In this document: piece after piece, positions 24,929 through 34,906 of the stretch
Position numbering within the stretch: the first letter of the stretch is position 1
Layout of the letters: each line of letters begins with the position of its first letter
Assembly (NCBI GenBank): GCA_963665265.2
Contig: CAXXHQ010000001.1
Location: 496,001-560,000 of the forward strand
DNA length: 64,000 bases
Reading direction: 5' to 3'
Source of the DNA: CAXXHQ01 sp963665265
GTDB lineage: Bacteria > Planctomycetota > Planctomycetia > Pirellulales > Thermoguttaceae
Notes under the pieces: model-generated
Seen by the model: only the letters and a program-made list of their open reading frames with translations
Told to the model about the DNA's origin: nothing
The model's database searches: none
Program-made: the position numbers and the translations under genes

Positions 24929-27046
24929 TTACCAAACCATGTAGTTGAGGAGGCAGAACACGACGGCGACGATAGTCGCCCAGAACCACGGGCGGTAGAT
25001 CATCGCAACTTGACCTTCGTCGGGAATCTTCGTGCAGCTATAGACCAGATTGACGAGGTCCTTTTCATCGCGAGCCTCGGTGAACAAGCTGACGACGATC
25101 GTCACGACGAAGCAAGTGATCCACGACCACAAAGCCGTATACATATTCAAGGCCATGTCGCTCGCCTTATCGGATAAGGCGACGTAGTGGACGTGGGCTT
25201 TATTGGTTTGCGTGGCGTCGAGAGTCGGCACCTTCTTCACGTCGCCGGGGAAGGCTGCGTCGACGATCGCACGATTGGCGCGAACTAAAGCGATACCTTC
25301 CAAGTTCGTCTCCGTCTTGCCCGCTTTCTTTGCGGCGTCGGCGAAGGCGGCCTCGGCGGCCAACGACTTCGTCGAGACTAATTTTTGCAAGTCCATCGAG
25401 ACGGTGGTTTGAATTTTACCGAACAATTCCTTATCTTCCTTGGCCGCATCGTATTCGCCGAGGAATCCGAGGGTGCGTTCGGCCAAGGCGGCCTTGAGAG
25501 TTTGCGAAGCGGGGTCTTCGGCCTTTTGCAATTTGGCGACCAACGCCGGCGAAATTTCGCGGCCGGTGAAGCCGGGGAAGCCGAGCGGATCGTAATGGAC
25601 GAAGCAGAACATGCCGATGGCGGCGACGGTACCGAGGAACAAGCCCCAGAAACCGCCCTTCGACGAAGCGCGTTTCCAGAACATGCCCAAGAGAACCGTG
25701 GCGAACAACGGAGCGATGAAGAAACTAAAGAGCGCTTGGACATAGTCCATGATGCTCTTGAATTCCATAACCATGTAGGCGGTGCCAATGGAGATCAACA
25801 CGCCGACGACGGTGCAAACGCGTCCCATCGCCACGTAGTGGGAGTCGGAGGCTTTCTTGACCATGAAGGCGCGATAGATATCGTAGGTCCACACGGTAGC
25901 GAAGGCGCTAACGTTGCCCGCCATTCCCGCCATAAAGCCGGCGACCAAGGCCGTAACGCCCAATCCCAAGAGGCCAGGGCCGCAGTAGCGGACCAACATG
26001 AGCGGGAGGACTTCGTTGTAGCTGTGATCGGCGGCCGAGAAGACTTGGTTCTCGGGGACGAGCTTCATATCGGCCGGCAACAAGGCCAAGCCCAAGAGAC
26101 CGGGAAGAATGACGATGAAGGGGACCATCATCTTGAAGGCGGCGCCGATGATCGGAGCCATTTTCGCCGCGCGAAGGTCCTTTGCCGAGAGCACGCGTTG
26201 GACGACCAAGAAGTCAGTGGTCCAGTAGCCGAAGGAGATAACCCAACCGAGGCCGAAGACGATGCCGGTCCAGTGGATACCCATCGGGTTGTTATTGAAA
26301 TCGCCCATCGTGCTCCAGAGATGGGTGTACATTTCGGGGCTAGTGAGGCGTTCAGCCATTTTGGCCTTGAGGCCGACCCAACCGCCGGCTTCGTACATAC
26401 CGAGAATCGGAATCAGCATGGCGCCGACCCAGATCAACATGAACTGCAAGACTTCGTTAAAGATGGCCGACTTAAGACCGCCGAGGGCGACGTAGGCCGC
26501 CACTGTTCCGGCCGAGATCCAGATGCTGAACGTAATGTCCCAACCCAACATGACCTTCATGACCAAGGCCATCGAGTACATGTTAATGCCGCTCATAAGA
26601 ACGGTCATAAACGCGAAGCAGACGGCGGCCAAACCGCGGCTCGACTCGCCGAATCGCAATTGCAAGTAGCCGGGCACCGAGTGCGTTTTGGAGATGTAGT
26701 AGAACGGCATCATGAAGAGGCCGAGGAACAACATAGCGGGGATGGCGCCGATCCAGTACCAGTGCGTGGCCAAGATGCCGTATTGATAGGCGGAGGCGGC
26801 CCAGCCCATCAATTCCAACGAACCGAGGTTCGCCGAAAGGAAGCTCAAGCCGGCGATCCAAGCGGTCATCTCGCGGCCGGCCATAAAGAAGTCTTCGCCG
26901 GTCTTCGTCTGCTTCTTCAGGTACAAGCCGATCGCAAGTACCATTAAGAAGAACAGTACCATGATCGTAATGTCGAGCGGGCCGAGCGAAATCCAGCCCT
27001 TCGTCGCCGCGGCTTCAGCGGCGAACAGAGATAGTGCGTTGGTCAT
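24929..27046 (-). CDS. Sodium:solute symporter (SSS family)
   Basis: A protein of 705 residues with about 14 predicted membrane helices. DFFMAGREMTAWIAGLSFLSANLGSLELMGWA near residues 51-82 and FMAGMAGNVSAFATVWTYDIYRAF near 368-391 are SGLT-type signatures with the sodium-site serines. A soluble, Ala/Lys-rich insertion of ~130 residues (about 490-625) lies before the last helices and is unusual for the family. It should bring in a sugar or similar solute with sodium. The isomerase-like gene upstream and the small membrane gene downstream suggest a sugar. No clear ribosome-binding site is seen. Confidence 0.88.
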   Translation of the reverse strand: MTNALSLFAAEAAATKGWISLGPLDITIMVLFFLMVLAIGLYLKKQTKTGEDFFMAGREMTAWIAGLSFLSANLGSLELMGWAASAYQYGILATHWYWIGAIPAMLFLGLFMMPFYYISKTHSVPGYLQLRFGESSRGLAAVCFAFMTVLMSGINMYSMALVMKVMLGWDITFSIWISAGTVAAYVALGGLKSAIFNEVLQFMLIWVGAMLIPILGMYEAGGWVGLKAKMAERLTSPEMYTHLWSTMGDFNNNPMGIHWTGIVFGLGWVISFGYWTTDFLVVQRVLSAKDLRAAKMAPIIGAAFKMMVPFIVILPGLLGLALLPADMKLVPENQVFSAADHSYNEVLPLMLVRYCGPGLLGLGVTALVAGFMAGMAGNVSAFATVWTYDIYRAFMVKKASDSHYVAMGRVCTVVGVLISIGTAYMVMEFKSIMDYVQALFSFFIAPLFATVLLGMFWKRASSKGGFWGLFLGTVAAIGMFCFVHYDPLGFPGFTGREISPALVAKLQKAEDPASQTLKAALAERTLGFLGEYDAAKEDKELFGKIQTTVSMDLQKLVSTKSLAAEAAFADAAKKAGKTETNLEGIALVRANRAIVDAAFPGDVKKVPTLDATQTNKAHVHYVALSDKASDMALNMYTALWSWITCFVVTIVVSLFTEARDEKDLVNLVYSCTKIPDEGQVAMIYRPWFWATIVAVVFCLLNYMVW

Positions 27047-27252
27047 GTTACACGTTTCAAATTAGGGTTATACGGAGGAGATTAATGAACTCACTGCAGC
27101 CCGCTGCCTTACCGGACTGCCCGGCGCGCATAGCACGCCCTGTCTAGTTTATAATTAATTGTCGGACGTTCGTAAATAAGCCCCTGACGCAAAACGTCAG
27201 CGCCTAACAGCCAATTGAGCCTTTTTTCCCGCGACTTTTCCGTTTAGGAAAG

Positions 27253-28710
27253 CTAAAACGGCAACGTCGGACTGTAAACGCCGTGGTTTTCTTGCGTCGG
27301 ATGGTACGTTTTGAAGTCGAAATAGTTGCCGAACGCCTCCCAGAGGACGTTGCCGACGTGCGCCTGGGTCAACGCCACATGGTGCGGAAAGTGCCGCAAT
27401 AAGATGTCGCGATAGAACCGTTGCAAGTTCGGAATTCGACACCAGCCGTACGCGCCGAACGTTTTGGCTTTGTTGTCCTCGAAGCGGCCTTCGGCCACGA
27501 CGACCTTCAAATATCCTTCGGGATCTTGCGTCGCTCGACAAAGCGTGATCGGCGACGGCTTCGAGACGAACTCGACCGTCAGCTCGGAGTCCTCGTACTT
27601 CGCCGCGCCGCTGCTGGCGATGATCTCTTGCACGCCGTACTTGGGCGTTCCGGCGGCGAACGATTTCGGGAAAACGCCGCAGTGCCAAAGGTTCGCCAAC
27701 TCGTCGTCTTCGTTGTGCAGGTTGTTCCAGTCGGCCAACGCCGCGGGAGAGCCGGCCGCCAGAAGGGCCGCGTGCATCGACAACACGCCCAAGATGTCGG
27801 CCTCGCAAGCGAAGGGCACGCCCTCGTCGCCCAAGCGTCCCATCGCCGTGCAACTGCACACGCCATAGTTCGCTTGAATCGAAGTCCAGCATTGGATGGC
27901 CAGCGCGTCCAACGCTTGCGATTGCTTCCAGCGACGCACGAACAATTCCAACTTCGCGCTGCGAACGACGCTCTCTATCTTCACGGCCGAGGCGTCGGCG
28001 TAGGCCTTCGTGTCTTCGACGAGTTTGATTAGTTCGGCGTCGTCGTCTTTAATTTTTTGCGCGCCGAAGATCGCTTCCGACAAGTCCATCACCGCAACGG
28101 TCGGGCCAAGTCGCTGCAATTGCTTCTCGTTGTAACGGCAGGTCCAGAAATTGTCGGGCCGCGTGCCGATCTGGCCGTAGCGAGCGTTTCGCACGCCGTT
28201 CACCACTCGGCAAACGCCGACGAACCATTTCACGTCTTCGGCGAACGACGGATCGGTGGGGAAGCAGATCGGACGGCTACCGACCGAGTATTTAGCGCCG
28301 ATCTGACGCAAGACGTCGGCGATGGAAAGGAGCCCGCAGAAGGCGTCTCGACGGCGAGTGGTCATGGTCAACGTCTCTTCCTCTTGGCAACCGAAGATGA
28401 AGACGGGCACGTTGAGCTTCGCCTGGCGCACGGCCCAACCGGCCGACGACTCGTCGCCGAAGTTGACGGCGCCGATCACGATGCCGTCAACGTCGTTCTT
28501 GCGGAACAGCTCTGCGGCGACCTCGGCCTCGGCGCGATTTTCAACGCAACCGACCAACGTTTGCTCGGGCGAAGGGACGACGACCTCGACGCCCAGTTTG
28601 GTCATGACGTCGATCGTCTCTTGACGCATCTTGGCCGCGAGCTCTTTGCTAAAGAAACCGCGATTGGCCGGAACGAATCCCAACTTGATTTTGCTTTGAA
28701 CGACGCTCAT
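27253..28710 (-). CDS. L-fucose/L-arabinose isomerase family protein
   Basis: A protein of 485 residues. The sequence has the layout of the fucose/arabinose isomerase superfamily: an N-terminal Rossmann-like part (DGIVIGAVNFGDESSA, VPVFIFGCQEEE), a middle domain (AIQCWTSIQANYGVCSC, PFACEADILGVLSM) holding the metal-binding Glu/Asp positions, and a C-terminal beta domain ending in HPTQENHGVYS. It probably interconverts an aldose and a ketose, but the exact sugar cannot be told. It precedes the symporter on the same strand with a gap of 206 bp. AGGA lies ten bases before the ATG. Confidence 0.78.
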   Translation of the reverse strand: MSVVQSKIKLGFVPANRGFFSKELAAKMRQETIDVMTKLGVEVVVPSPEQTLVGCVENRAEAEVAAELFRKNDVDGIVIGAVNFGDESSAGWAVRQAKLNVPVFIFGCQEEETLTMTTRRRDAFCGLLSIADVLRQIGAKYSVGSRPICFPTDPSFAEDVKWFVGVCRVVNGVRNARYGQIGTRPDNFWTCRYNEKQLQRLGPTVAVMDLSEAIFGAQKIKDDDAELIKLVEDTKAYADASAVKIESVVRSAKLELFVRRWKQSQALDALAIQCWTSIQANYGVCSCTAMGRLGDEGVPFACEADILGVLSMHAALLAAGSPAALADWNNLHNEDDELANLWHCGVFPKSFAAGTPKYGVQEIIASSGAAKYEDSELTVEFVSKPSPITLCRATQDPEGYLKVVVAEGRFEDNKAKTFGAYGWCRIPNLQRFYRDILLRHFPHHVALTQAHVGNVLWEAFGNYFDFKTYHPTQENHGVYSPTLPF

Positions 28711-29464
28711 TTTAAGAAAATCCTATCCAACTGCTCTGAACTACGAGACGGATCCGGGGCAAAAAAGGCTGCCGGAAAATTAAAACGCAACGAAGGGCGC
28801 GATCACAATGAAGAGGCGCGACGATGCGTTGCCGTGACGGCCGGCGATCTTGGTTTCAGCCGGACGGGGTCGTGTTTACGAACGAAAAAAGATCGCGGCC
28901 GCATCGGCTTAAAAACCGTCGAGCGTTTCGGTCATTATGCAACGCGGCGACGGCGGCGTCCATAAGCGGAATTGCGGTTTTCGCATCGAACGGGGCGAGG
29001 CGAATTCCTGCGCAGCGAATCCGTAATATTGCGCAATTTACCGACCTATTTCGCCCCCGCGTTTCCGACGGAGCATGTCGGCGATGCGAAACCTATTCGC
29101 CGAAGACAATCCCGATTATTCACGGCATTTTTCGCGTGGAACTTGAGGAGATTCCGACCGGCTGGCCGCGAATCGCCCATCGCAGCCAAGTCGGCTGACG
29201 CAAATTTCGGAAATAAACTCCGTTTTGCGACGAGAGTCGACGCGACTGCAGAGAAATGAAATCAGGGGCACTCATGTTCCCCAATTATGCAATCAGCGAA
29301 AAGATTGCCACCTAGCATATCGTCAGGTCCCCAAACGCCGTCAATCAAGCGGATTTCTCGCAAACTGCGGTCTTCAACCGCCCAATCCCCCTTCTTCGAC
29401 CTTTGTGCTAAAATTACTAACTCGCACTCACGGACCTTATTGTCAACAACACAATCGCCGCCTC
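28711..29464. other. 754-bp gap without a recognisable gene
   Basis: The gap lies between the divergent isomerase-like gene and trpD. Plus-strand open frames at 28824-29198 and 28972-29259 have arginine-rich, protein-unlike composition and no ribosome-binding site. It may hold decayed coding sequence, but I cannot identify a source. Confidence 0.4.
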
Positions 29465-30481
29465 ATGAACCTTGCCGCCTTTATCAGCATCGCGGAACGC
29501 AAGCAGAACCTATCCGTCGCGCAGACGGTCGAGGCGATGGACGCCATTATGAGCGGGCGGATCGCGGAGGCGGAAATCGCTCGGTTTCTGACGGCGCTGC
29601 ACGAAAAGGGAGAGACGGCCGAGGAGGTCGTCGGAGCGGCCACGGTTTTGCGGCGGCACATGACGCCGATTCGCTGCCGACACGCCTCGTTCATCGACAC
29701 CTGCGGGACGGGGGGCGACGGCTCGAAAACGTTCAACATTAGCACGGCCGCCGCTTTGGTGATCGCCGCGGCGGGAGTTCCCGTCGCCAAACACGGCAAC
29801 CGGAGCATGACCAGCCGGAGCGGCTCGGCCGACGTGCTGGCCTTGCTCGGCGTGAACATCGAGGCCGACGTCGCTTGCGTCGAGCGCTGTCTCGACGAGT
29901 TGGGGATATGTTTTTGCTTCGCCCCCCTGCTCCATCGGGCGATGAAACACGTCTCGCAAGTCCGCAAGAGCCTCGGGTTCCCCACGGTCTTCAACATCTT
30001 GGGACCGTTGGCCAATCCGGCCGCCGCCCCGCATCAACTCCTGGGCGTGGGGCGGGCTGCGATGCAACCGCTCATGGCCGAGGCCCTCGGCCAACTGGGG
30101 GCGCGTCGGGCGTTGGTCGTCCACGGCGCCGAAGGACTCGACGAAGTCTCGTTGCGAGGGCCGACCTTCGTCGTCGAAGTGACCGAAGCCGGGTTGAACC
30201 AATTTGAGTGGACCCCTGCCGATTTCGGCCTGACGGCGATCGAATCGGACGAGGAGCTGAGGATCGACGGGCCAGAGCAAAGCGCGGCGATCATCCGGGA
30301 AATTTTCGAAGGTCGCCACGGTCCCGCCCGGGATATTGTATTAATGAACGCGGCGGCGGCGATTTGGACGGTCGGGGCCGAATCCTCGCTTAAAGAGGCA
30401 GTTCGGCGGACGGCCTATGCGGTGGACTCGGGTAAGGCGAGGACTCTTCTTGATAGTTTGGCGGCCATGACGCACGAATAA
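29465..30481 (+). CDS. trpD: Anthranilate phosphoribosyltransferase
   Basis: A protein of 338 residues from the ATG at 29465, the normal length for TrpD; a longer open frame from 29225 adds ~80 unrelated residues. The PRPP-binding GTGGDGSKTFNIST, the KHGNRSMTSRSGSAD loop and KSLGFPTVFNILGPLANPA are all diagnostic. It couples anthranilate to PRPP in tryptophan synthesis. No other trp gene is in the window, so the pathway is scattered. Confidence 0.95.
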   Translation: MNLAAFISIAERKQNLSVAQTVEAMDAIMSGRIAEAEIARFLTALHEKGETAEEVVGAATVLRRHMTPIRCRHASFIDTCGTGGDGSKTFNISTAAALVIAAAGVPVAKHGNRSMTSRSGSADVLALLGVNIEADVACVERCLDELGICFCFAPLLHRAMKHVSQVRKSLGFPTVFNILGPLANPAAAPHQLLGVGRAAMQPLMAEALGQLGARRALVVHGAEGLDEVSLRGPTFVVEVTEAGLNQFEWTPADFGLTAIESDEELRIDGPEQSAAIIREIFEGRHGPARDIVLMNAAAAIWTVGAESSLKEAVRRTAYAVDSGKARTLLDSLAAMTHE

Positions 30482-30620
30482 TTCGTCTTCATTGACACGC
30501 CGAATGCGTCTTTCGGCAATGATTACTTTTCTCGGTCTATTCTTTGCGACGCGAGAGGTCTTTTGACGCATTGACTTTCAAGCTAAAGACTTGCGACGAG
30601 GGGATTATCTCAAATCTCTA

Positions 30621-30649
30621 TTGTTTTATGATCGGAAGTCGGTTAGAAT
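30621..30649 (+). promoter_or_regulatory. Candidate promoter for the MMPL exporter gene
   Basis: TTGTTT, a 17-bp spacer and TAGAAT, about 150 bp upstream of the exporter start. The leader between them shows nothing I recognise. Confidence 0.5.
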
Positions 30650-30796
30650 CCCCCCGATTATTGCAACCCGGCTAGGCTGCGGCGATCGCGTTATGGCCAC
30701 GGCTCCGAGGAAAACTGCGAGTCGTCCGCACGGAAGCGGAAGGCGCTCGCACGGTCCGAATTGAACCGACAACGCGCATTATCAACAGGATGCATT

Positions 30797-33700
30797 ATGT
30801 CTGCGGAAGGGATGCCGCACGAAAACGATACTCTCTTAGGGAAAGCGCTGATGGGGCTCGTGCGCCTTGTCGTGCGTTTTCCCATGACCACGTTGGCCGC
30901 CGCCGGCGTTTTGGCGATGTGCGCCACGTTCTTGAGCGTCACGCAACTTTCTTTTCGCACGAATCGCCTTGATCTACTGAATCCGAAGAGCGAATTCAAT
31001 CAACGCTGGCTTGAGTACATCAAGGAATTCGGCGACGAAACCGACGTGGTCGTCGTGGCCGAGGGTCCAAATCGTGAAGCGATCGACCCGATCTTAAAAG
31101 ACGTTTACCAAAAGCTGCAAGCTGAGCCGAAGCGGTTCCAGAATATTCTCTACGAGATCGATCGCACGAAGATGCAAGGCAAAGGCCTGTTCTATCTTTC
31201 GCAGCGTGATCTGCAAGGAATCGAATATTTTCTTGATCGGGTGGATCCGATCTTGCGCGGCGATTGGAGCATGCTTCGCCTAGGGAACATCGACCCGCAG
31301 CAATTCGTGCAATTGCAGCAGATCGCCGCGACGAACCCCGCCGCTCAAGCCGCCGCTCAAGCCGAGTTGTCGCGATTCACGCAAGGGTTGATTCTCGCGC
31401 TTCGAGGCGAATATCAGTCGCCTTGGCCCGACGTCTCGATTTCGCAGGAACTTGGTCAGCAATCGGGGACGCGGACGCGTCTTGTGGAGAGCGATCAGTT
31501 GGGCATCATTTTGCTAAAATTCGCCAAGGAGGCCGAAGGCGCCGATTTCGCACGACATGCCGAATCCATTTCTCGACTGCGTGAAATCGTTGATGAAGTT
31601 CGCTCAAGTCATAAGGAAGCGAAGATCGGCCTAACCGGTTTGCCGATCATTGAGTTTGACGAGATGCAATCGAGTAAAATCTCGATGGCCGAGGTGAGCG
31701 TCTTTGAATTCATCGGCGTTTCGCTGTTATTTATCGTCGGTTTCGGCGGCTGGCGACATCCGCTTTTGGCGATGATTTCGCTGAGCGTCGGCACATATTG
31801 GGCGATGGGCTACGTCGCCTTAGCGATCGGACATTTAAATATTTTGAGCAGCGCCTTCGCAGTGATTCTCATCGGGCAAGGGATCGATTTTAGCATGTAC
31901 TACGTCGCCGAGTACCTGCAACAGCGCTCTCGCATTAAGAATAGCGGCGACGCGTTGGTGGAAACGGTTCGTCGCGTCGGTCCCGGCATCGCCATCGGCG
32001 CCGTGACGACGGCGATCGCCTTCTCGATGGCCGGTCTCACTGAATTCACCGGCGTTGCCGAATTAGGAATTATTTCCGGCGGCGGCATTTTGCTTTGTTG
32101 GCTCACCGGCGTGACGGTCCTTCCCGCGCTCATTCACGTGACGGACACGAAGTGGCCGTTGAAGCGTGTTCCCGTGCCGGTGGACGTTTGCAGTTGGCTT
32201 GCTCCGTTTTTCGCGAAGCCGCGAATACTGCTCGCCGTGACCATGGTCGGCACGTTCTTAGTCGCCTCGGGCTTGAATCGCCTTTGGTACGATCACAACC
32301 TTTTGCACATGCAGGCGAAAGGGCTTGAGAGCGTGGCCCTGGAAAAGAAACTTTCGGCGGAAGACGATCTCAGCGCGTCGTTCGCCATATCGATCACGCA
32401 AAGCCCGCAAGAATTGCTGCAACGCAAAGAGGCATTTTTGCGTCTTCCTTCGGTCAAGCGGGTGGACGACATCGTTTCGATGTACCCTACCGACGCCGAG
32501 GCGAAGGCGCCGCTAATTAAGCGGATTCACGAACGGCTTTCGGGGCTTCCCGTCGACACGCCTACCGTTCCCGTCACCGGGCCCGCTAATTTAACGAAGA
32601 TGCTCGCGCAAATGCAGCAGTTTCTCGCCGGCTCGCAGCAAACCGAACAATTCAAACGCGAGTTGGAGCAAATCAGTTCGCTTCTCGGCAAAATGAGCCA
32701 AGAGGAATACCTTTCCCGCATCGCCGCGTATCAACAACGCATGGCGAACGATTTACTTCGTCGTTTGCAAGCCTTGCAAGCGGTGAGCAATCCCGAGCAG
32801 CCGATGCTGGCCGACTTGCCGTCGAGTTTGGTTTCCCGGTTCGTGAGTCCGCAGGGCAAATTTTTGATGAAAATTTATAGCCGCGGCGACATCTGGGATA
32901 TGTCGGCCATGGAGCAGTTCGTCCGCGACGTTCGCAGCATCGATCCGCGAGCGACCGGCAATCCGTTGCAAGTTTACGAAGCCTCGCTGCAAATGCAGCG
33001 CAGCTACGAAGAGGCCGCCTTCTACGCCTTGATCGTGATTCTGCCGGTCGTTTATTTCGACTTCCGCAACCTTCGCGACTTGGGGCTCGCCATGATTCCG
33101 CTGGGTCTCGGCATGCTGCAAATGTTCGGCCTAATGGGAATTCTCAATATTCCCCTTAACGCGGCCAACATGATCGTGCTCCCCTTGATTCTCGGCACGG
33201 GCATCGACGCCGGCGTTCATATCGTTCACGATTATCATAGCCAACGCGGAAAGCGTTATTCGATGAATCCGGCGACGGCCTCGGCGGTCGTCATCAACTC
33301 GGTGACGAATATGGCCGGCTTCGGTAGTCTGATGATCGCCTGCCACCAAGGCTTGCAAAGCCTCGGTCGCGTCTTGACGATCGGCATGAGCTGCTGTTTG
33401 TTTAGCTCGCTGATCATCCTTCCCGCGTTGCTAACTTGGCTGAGCTGGAACCGCGAGCACGCCGAAGCGGAGTCGGAATCGGAGGACTCGGACGAGCGGA
33501 TCCCCTCACGACGAGCGGCGGCGAATTTCGAACAATTCGAAGCCGAAGCGCCGGCGATCCCCGTTCCGCACGTCATACCTCGACCGCATTGGGACTATTC
33601 CCGCGAAGATCGGCCAACGCCCGCGACGCCGACGGCTAGGACCTCGAAACCATTGGCGGAGTTCTGGGCTTGGCACGAAGAGCCGCCTTTGGGAGACGCC

Positions 33701-33817
33701 TACGGAGCCGATCCGGCCATACCCGACCGGCGCGGCGACGACCTCTCGAACGCGATTGCCGGTGCTGAGCGCTACGCTCGCAGTCAATCGGGGGATTCAC
33801 AAAGCTTCCGCCGTTAG
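30797..33817 (+). CDS. MMPL/RND-family exporter, HpnN-like
   Basis: A protein of 1006 residues. It has the two-fold layout of MMPL transporters: one helix (~22-45), a large extracytoplasmic domain, five helices (~300-440), then a repeat with a helix near 475, a second outside domain and five more helices (~740-880). GQGIDFSMYY and GTGIDAGVHIVHDY are the paired helix-4 motifs with acidic residues for proton coupling. The C-terminal ~130 residues are charged, proline-rich and probably cytoplasmic. Members move lipids such as hopanoids; the cargo here is unknown. The ATG at 30797 has AGGA six bases upstream, so it is preferred to TTG at 30761. Confidence 0.82.
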   Translation: MSAEGMPHENDTLLGKALMGLVRLVVRFPMTTLAAAGVLAMCATFLSVTQLSFRTNRLDLLNPKSEFNQRWLEYIKEFGDETDVVVVAEGPNREAIDPILKDVYQKLQAEPKRFQNILYEIDRTKMQGKGLFYLSQRDLQGIEYFLDRVDPILRGDWSMLRLGNIDPQQFVQLQQIAATNPAAQAAAQAELSRFTQGLILALRGEYQSPWPDVSISQELGQQSGTRTRLVESDQLGIILLKFAKEAEGADFARHAESISRLREIVDEVRSSHKEAKIGLTGLPIIEFDEMQSSKISMAEVSVFEFIGVSLLFIVGFGGWRHPLLAMISLSVGTYWAMGYVALAIGHLNILSSAFAVILIGQGIDFSMYYVAEYLQQRSRIKNSGDALVETVRRVGPGIAIGAVTTAIAFSMAGLTEFTGVAELGIISGGGILLCWLTGVTVLPALIHVTDTKWPLKRVPVPVDVCSWLAPFFAKPRILLAVTMVGTFLVASGLNRLWYDHNLLHMQAKGLESVALEKKLSAEDDLSASFAISITQSPQELLQRKEAFLRLPSVKRVDDIVSMYPTDAEAKAPLIKRIHERLSGLPVDTPTVPVTGPANLTKMLAQMQQFLAGSQQTEQFKRELEQISSLLGKMSQEEYLSRIAAYQQRMANDLLRRLQALQAVSNPEQPMLADLPSSLVSRFVSPQGKFLMKIYSRGDIWDMSAMEQFVRDVRSIDPRATGNPLQVYEASLQMQRSYEEAAFYALIVILPVVYFDFRNLRDLGLAMIPLGLGMLQMFGLMGILNIPLNAANMIVLPLILGTGIDAGVHIVHDYHSQRGKRYSMNPATASAVVINSVTNMAGFGSLMIACHQGLQSLGRVLTIGMSCCLFSSLIILPALLTWLSWNREHAEAESESEDSDERIPSRRAAANFEQFEAEAPAIPVPHVIPRPHWDYSREDRPTPATPTARTSKPLAEFWAWHEEPPLGDAYGADPAIPDRRGDDLSNAIAGAERYARSQSGDSQSFRR

Positions 33818-34134
33818 CCCACCCAATCGGGCGGAGCGTCCCGCCGCTTTCCCCTCGATAGATGATACAAACTGAGCCGCTTCCCCTCTTCTCATTCGTC
33901 GCTTTGGATGGTAGATTAGGGGGTTCTTACTCCCTAGCTTTGAAAAAGGCGGGGAAGTTTGAAAAAATTGTCCGCCTCAGCGGGAGTTTCTCTCGCCGGC
34001 ATGACGAGATATTTTTGCCAGGTCAATTCGTGCAATGGATTGGCCTTTTGAAACGACCACCCGATGCGATCGGAGCGTTTTTATCGCCTCGGCCGCATAA
34101 CAAATCAACGATAAACTAACAGGAGCATTCAAAC
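33818..34134. other. 317-bp gap before the small basic gene
   Basis: It contains the leader of the small basic gene. The open frame at 33862-34119 has no ribosome-binding site and no recognisable features, so I do not call it. Confidence 0.4.
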
Positions 34135-34233
34135 ATGGCAAAACCACACCGAACACTAAAGAAAGCGAACCACGGCAAGCGTCCGGCCAACGGCAAAGCC
34201 CGCCGCGTAAAGCGCCAGACCGTCCGCACCTAG
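34135..34233 (+). CDS. Small basic protein of 32 residues
   Basis: The protein has 12 Lys/Arg and three His, and begins MAKPHRTLKKANHGKR. GGAG lies nine bases before the ATG, and a hairpin terminator follows the stop, so the gene is a complete unit despite its length. The composition suggests binding to RNA, perhaps the ribosome, like other tiny basic proteins of planctomycetes and relatives. I cannot assign a named family, and the function is inferred only from charge and size. Confidence 0.7.
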   Translation: MAKPHRTLKKANHGKRPANGKARRVKRQTVRT

Positions 34234-34269
34234 TCTCGCATCCGACGTGACTTTCCGCTTTCCGACGAT

Positions 34270-34303
34270 ACGCTTCGCTTAAACTCGAAGCGTGTTTGTC
34301 TTT
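34270..34303 (+). terminator. Terminator after small basic gene
   Basis: An 8-bp stem ACGCTTCG/CGAAGCGT with an eight-base loop is followed by GTTTGTCTTT. Confidence 0.65.
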
Positions 34304-34373
34304 CGTACCTTCGCCCGCCCCCACCCGTTCATATGATGCGCGACGCTACCCGTCGCAGGAGAAAGCCTTGGCT

Positions 34374-34886
34374 ATGAAACCGTTGATCCTCGACTTCTCC
34401 GAGTACGATTTGAACAACGTCGTCGCCGACATCGAAGAGATTCGCAAGTGCAATCCGCAGCGTTTCGAGATGGAGCAGCTTTCGGCCATTTGCTTCGACG
34501 ACGCGGAACGCAACATTTGCGTGGCTTACAAAGACATCACGCAGGACGATTTCTGGACTCGCGGACATTTTCCGCAGGTGCCGATCATGCCGGGCGTAAT
34601 CATGTGCGAAGCCGCCGCCCAAGCGGCCAGCTTCTACAGTCATAAGCATAAGATGCTCGACGGCATCGTCGGTTTCGGCGGGCTAGAAGACGTTCGTTTC
34701 CGCGGCGTGGTTCGCCCCGGCGATCGTTTCGTCATCGTCATTCGTCTGCTTCGCAGCCGCCGCACGCTAATGACCTGCGAATTCCAATGCTTCGTCAATC
34801 AAAACTTGGTCTGCGAAGGCGTTCTTAAAGGCGTCTCGCTTCCGGTCGATCAGTTGCTCGGCGGAGCGGCTTCGATCGGCGAATAG
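34374..34886 (+). CDS. FabZ-like 3-hydroxyacyl-ACP dehydratase
   Basis: A protein of 170 residues with a hot-dog fold. The active-site strand-helix reads GHFPQVPIMPGVIMCEAAAQ, with catalytic His65 and Glu79 as in FabZ. A Phe/Gly-rich strand (GIVGFGGLEDVRFRG) and VRPGDRFVIVIRLLR complete the fold. It should dehydrate 3-hydroxyacyl-ACP in fatty acid or related synthesis. The ATG at 34374 is chosen; a TTG at 34368 has better spacing from the AGGAG at 34357 and remains possible. trmB follows after 20 bp. Confidence 0.88.
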   Translation: MKPLILDFSEYDLNNVVADIEEIRKCNPQRFEMEQLSAICFDDAERNICVAYKDITQDDFWTRGHFPQVPIMPGVIMCEAAAQAASFYSHKHKMLDGIVGFGGLEDVRFRGVVRPGDRFVIVIRLLRSRRTLMTCEFQCFVNQNLVCEGVLKGVSLPVDQLLGGAASIGE

Positions 34887-34906
34887 CCGACATTCCGCTT
34901 ATCATT

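Noticed and set aside
25385..26947. Plus-strand open frame of 520 codons opposite the symporter gene
   Set aside because: The symporter on the other strand is certain, and the antisense translation is low-complexity and rich in His/Gly/Glu.
28824..29259. Overlapping arginine-rich open frames upstream of trpD
   Set aside because: The composition is unlike that of real proteins here and there are no start signals.
33862..34119. Possible 85-residue gene after the exporter
   Set aside because: It has no ribosome-binding site and no recognisable motif; it probably covers the leader of the small basic gene.
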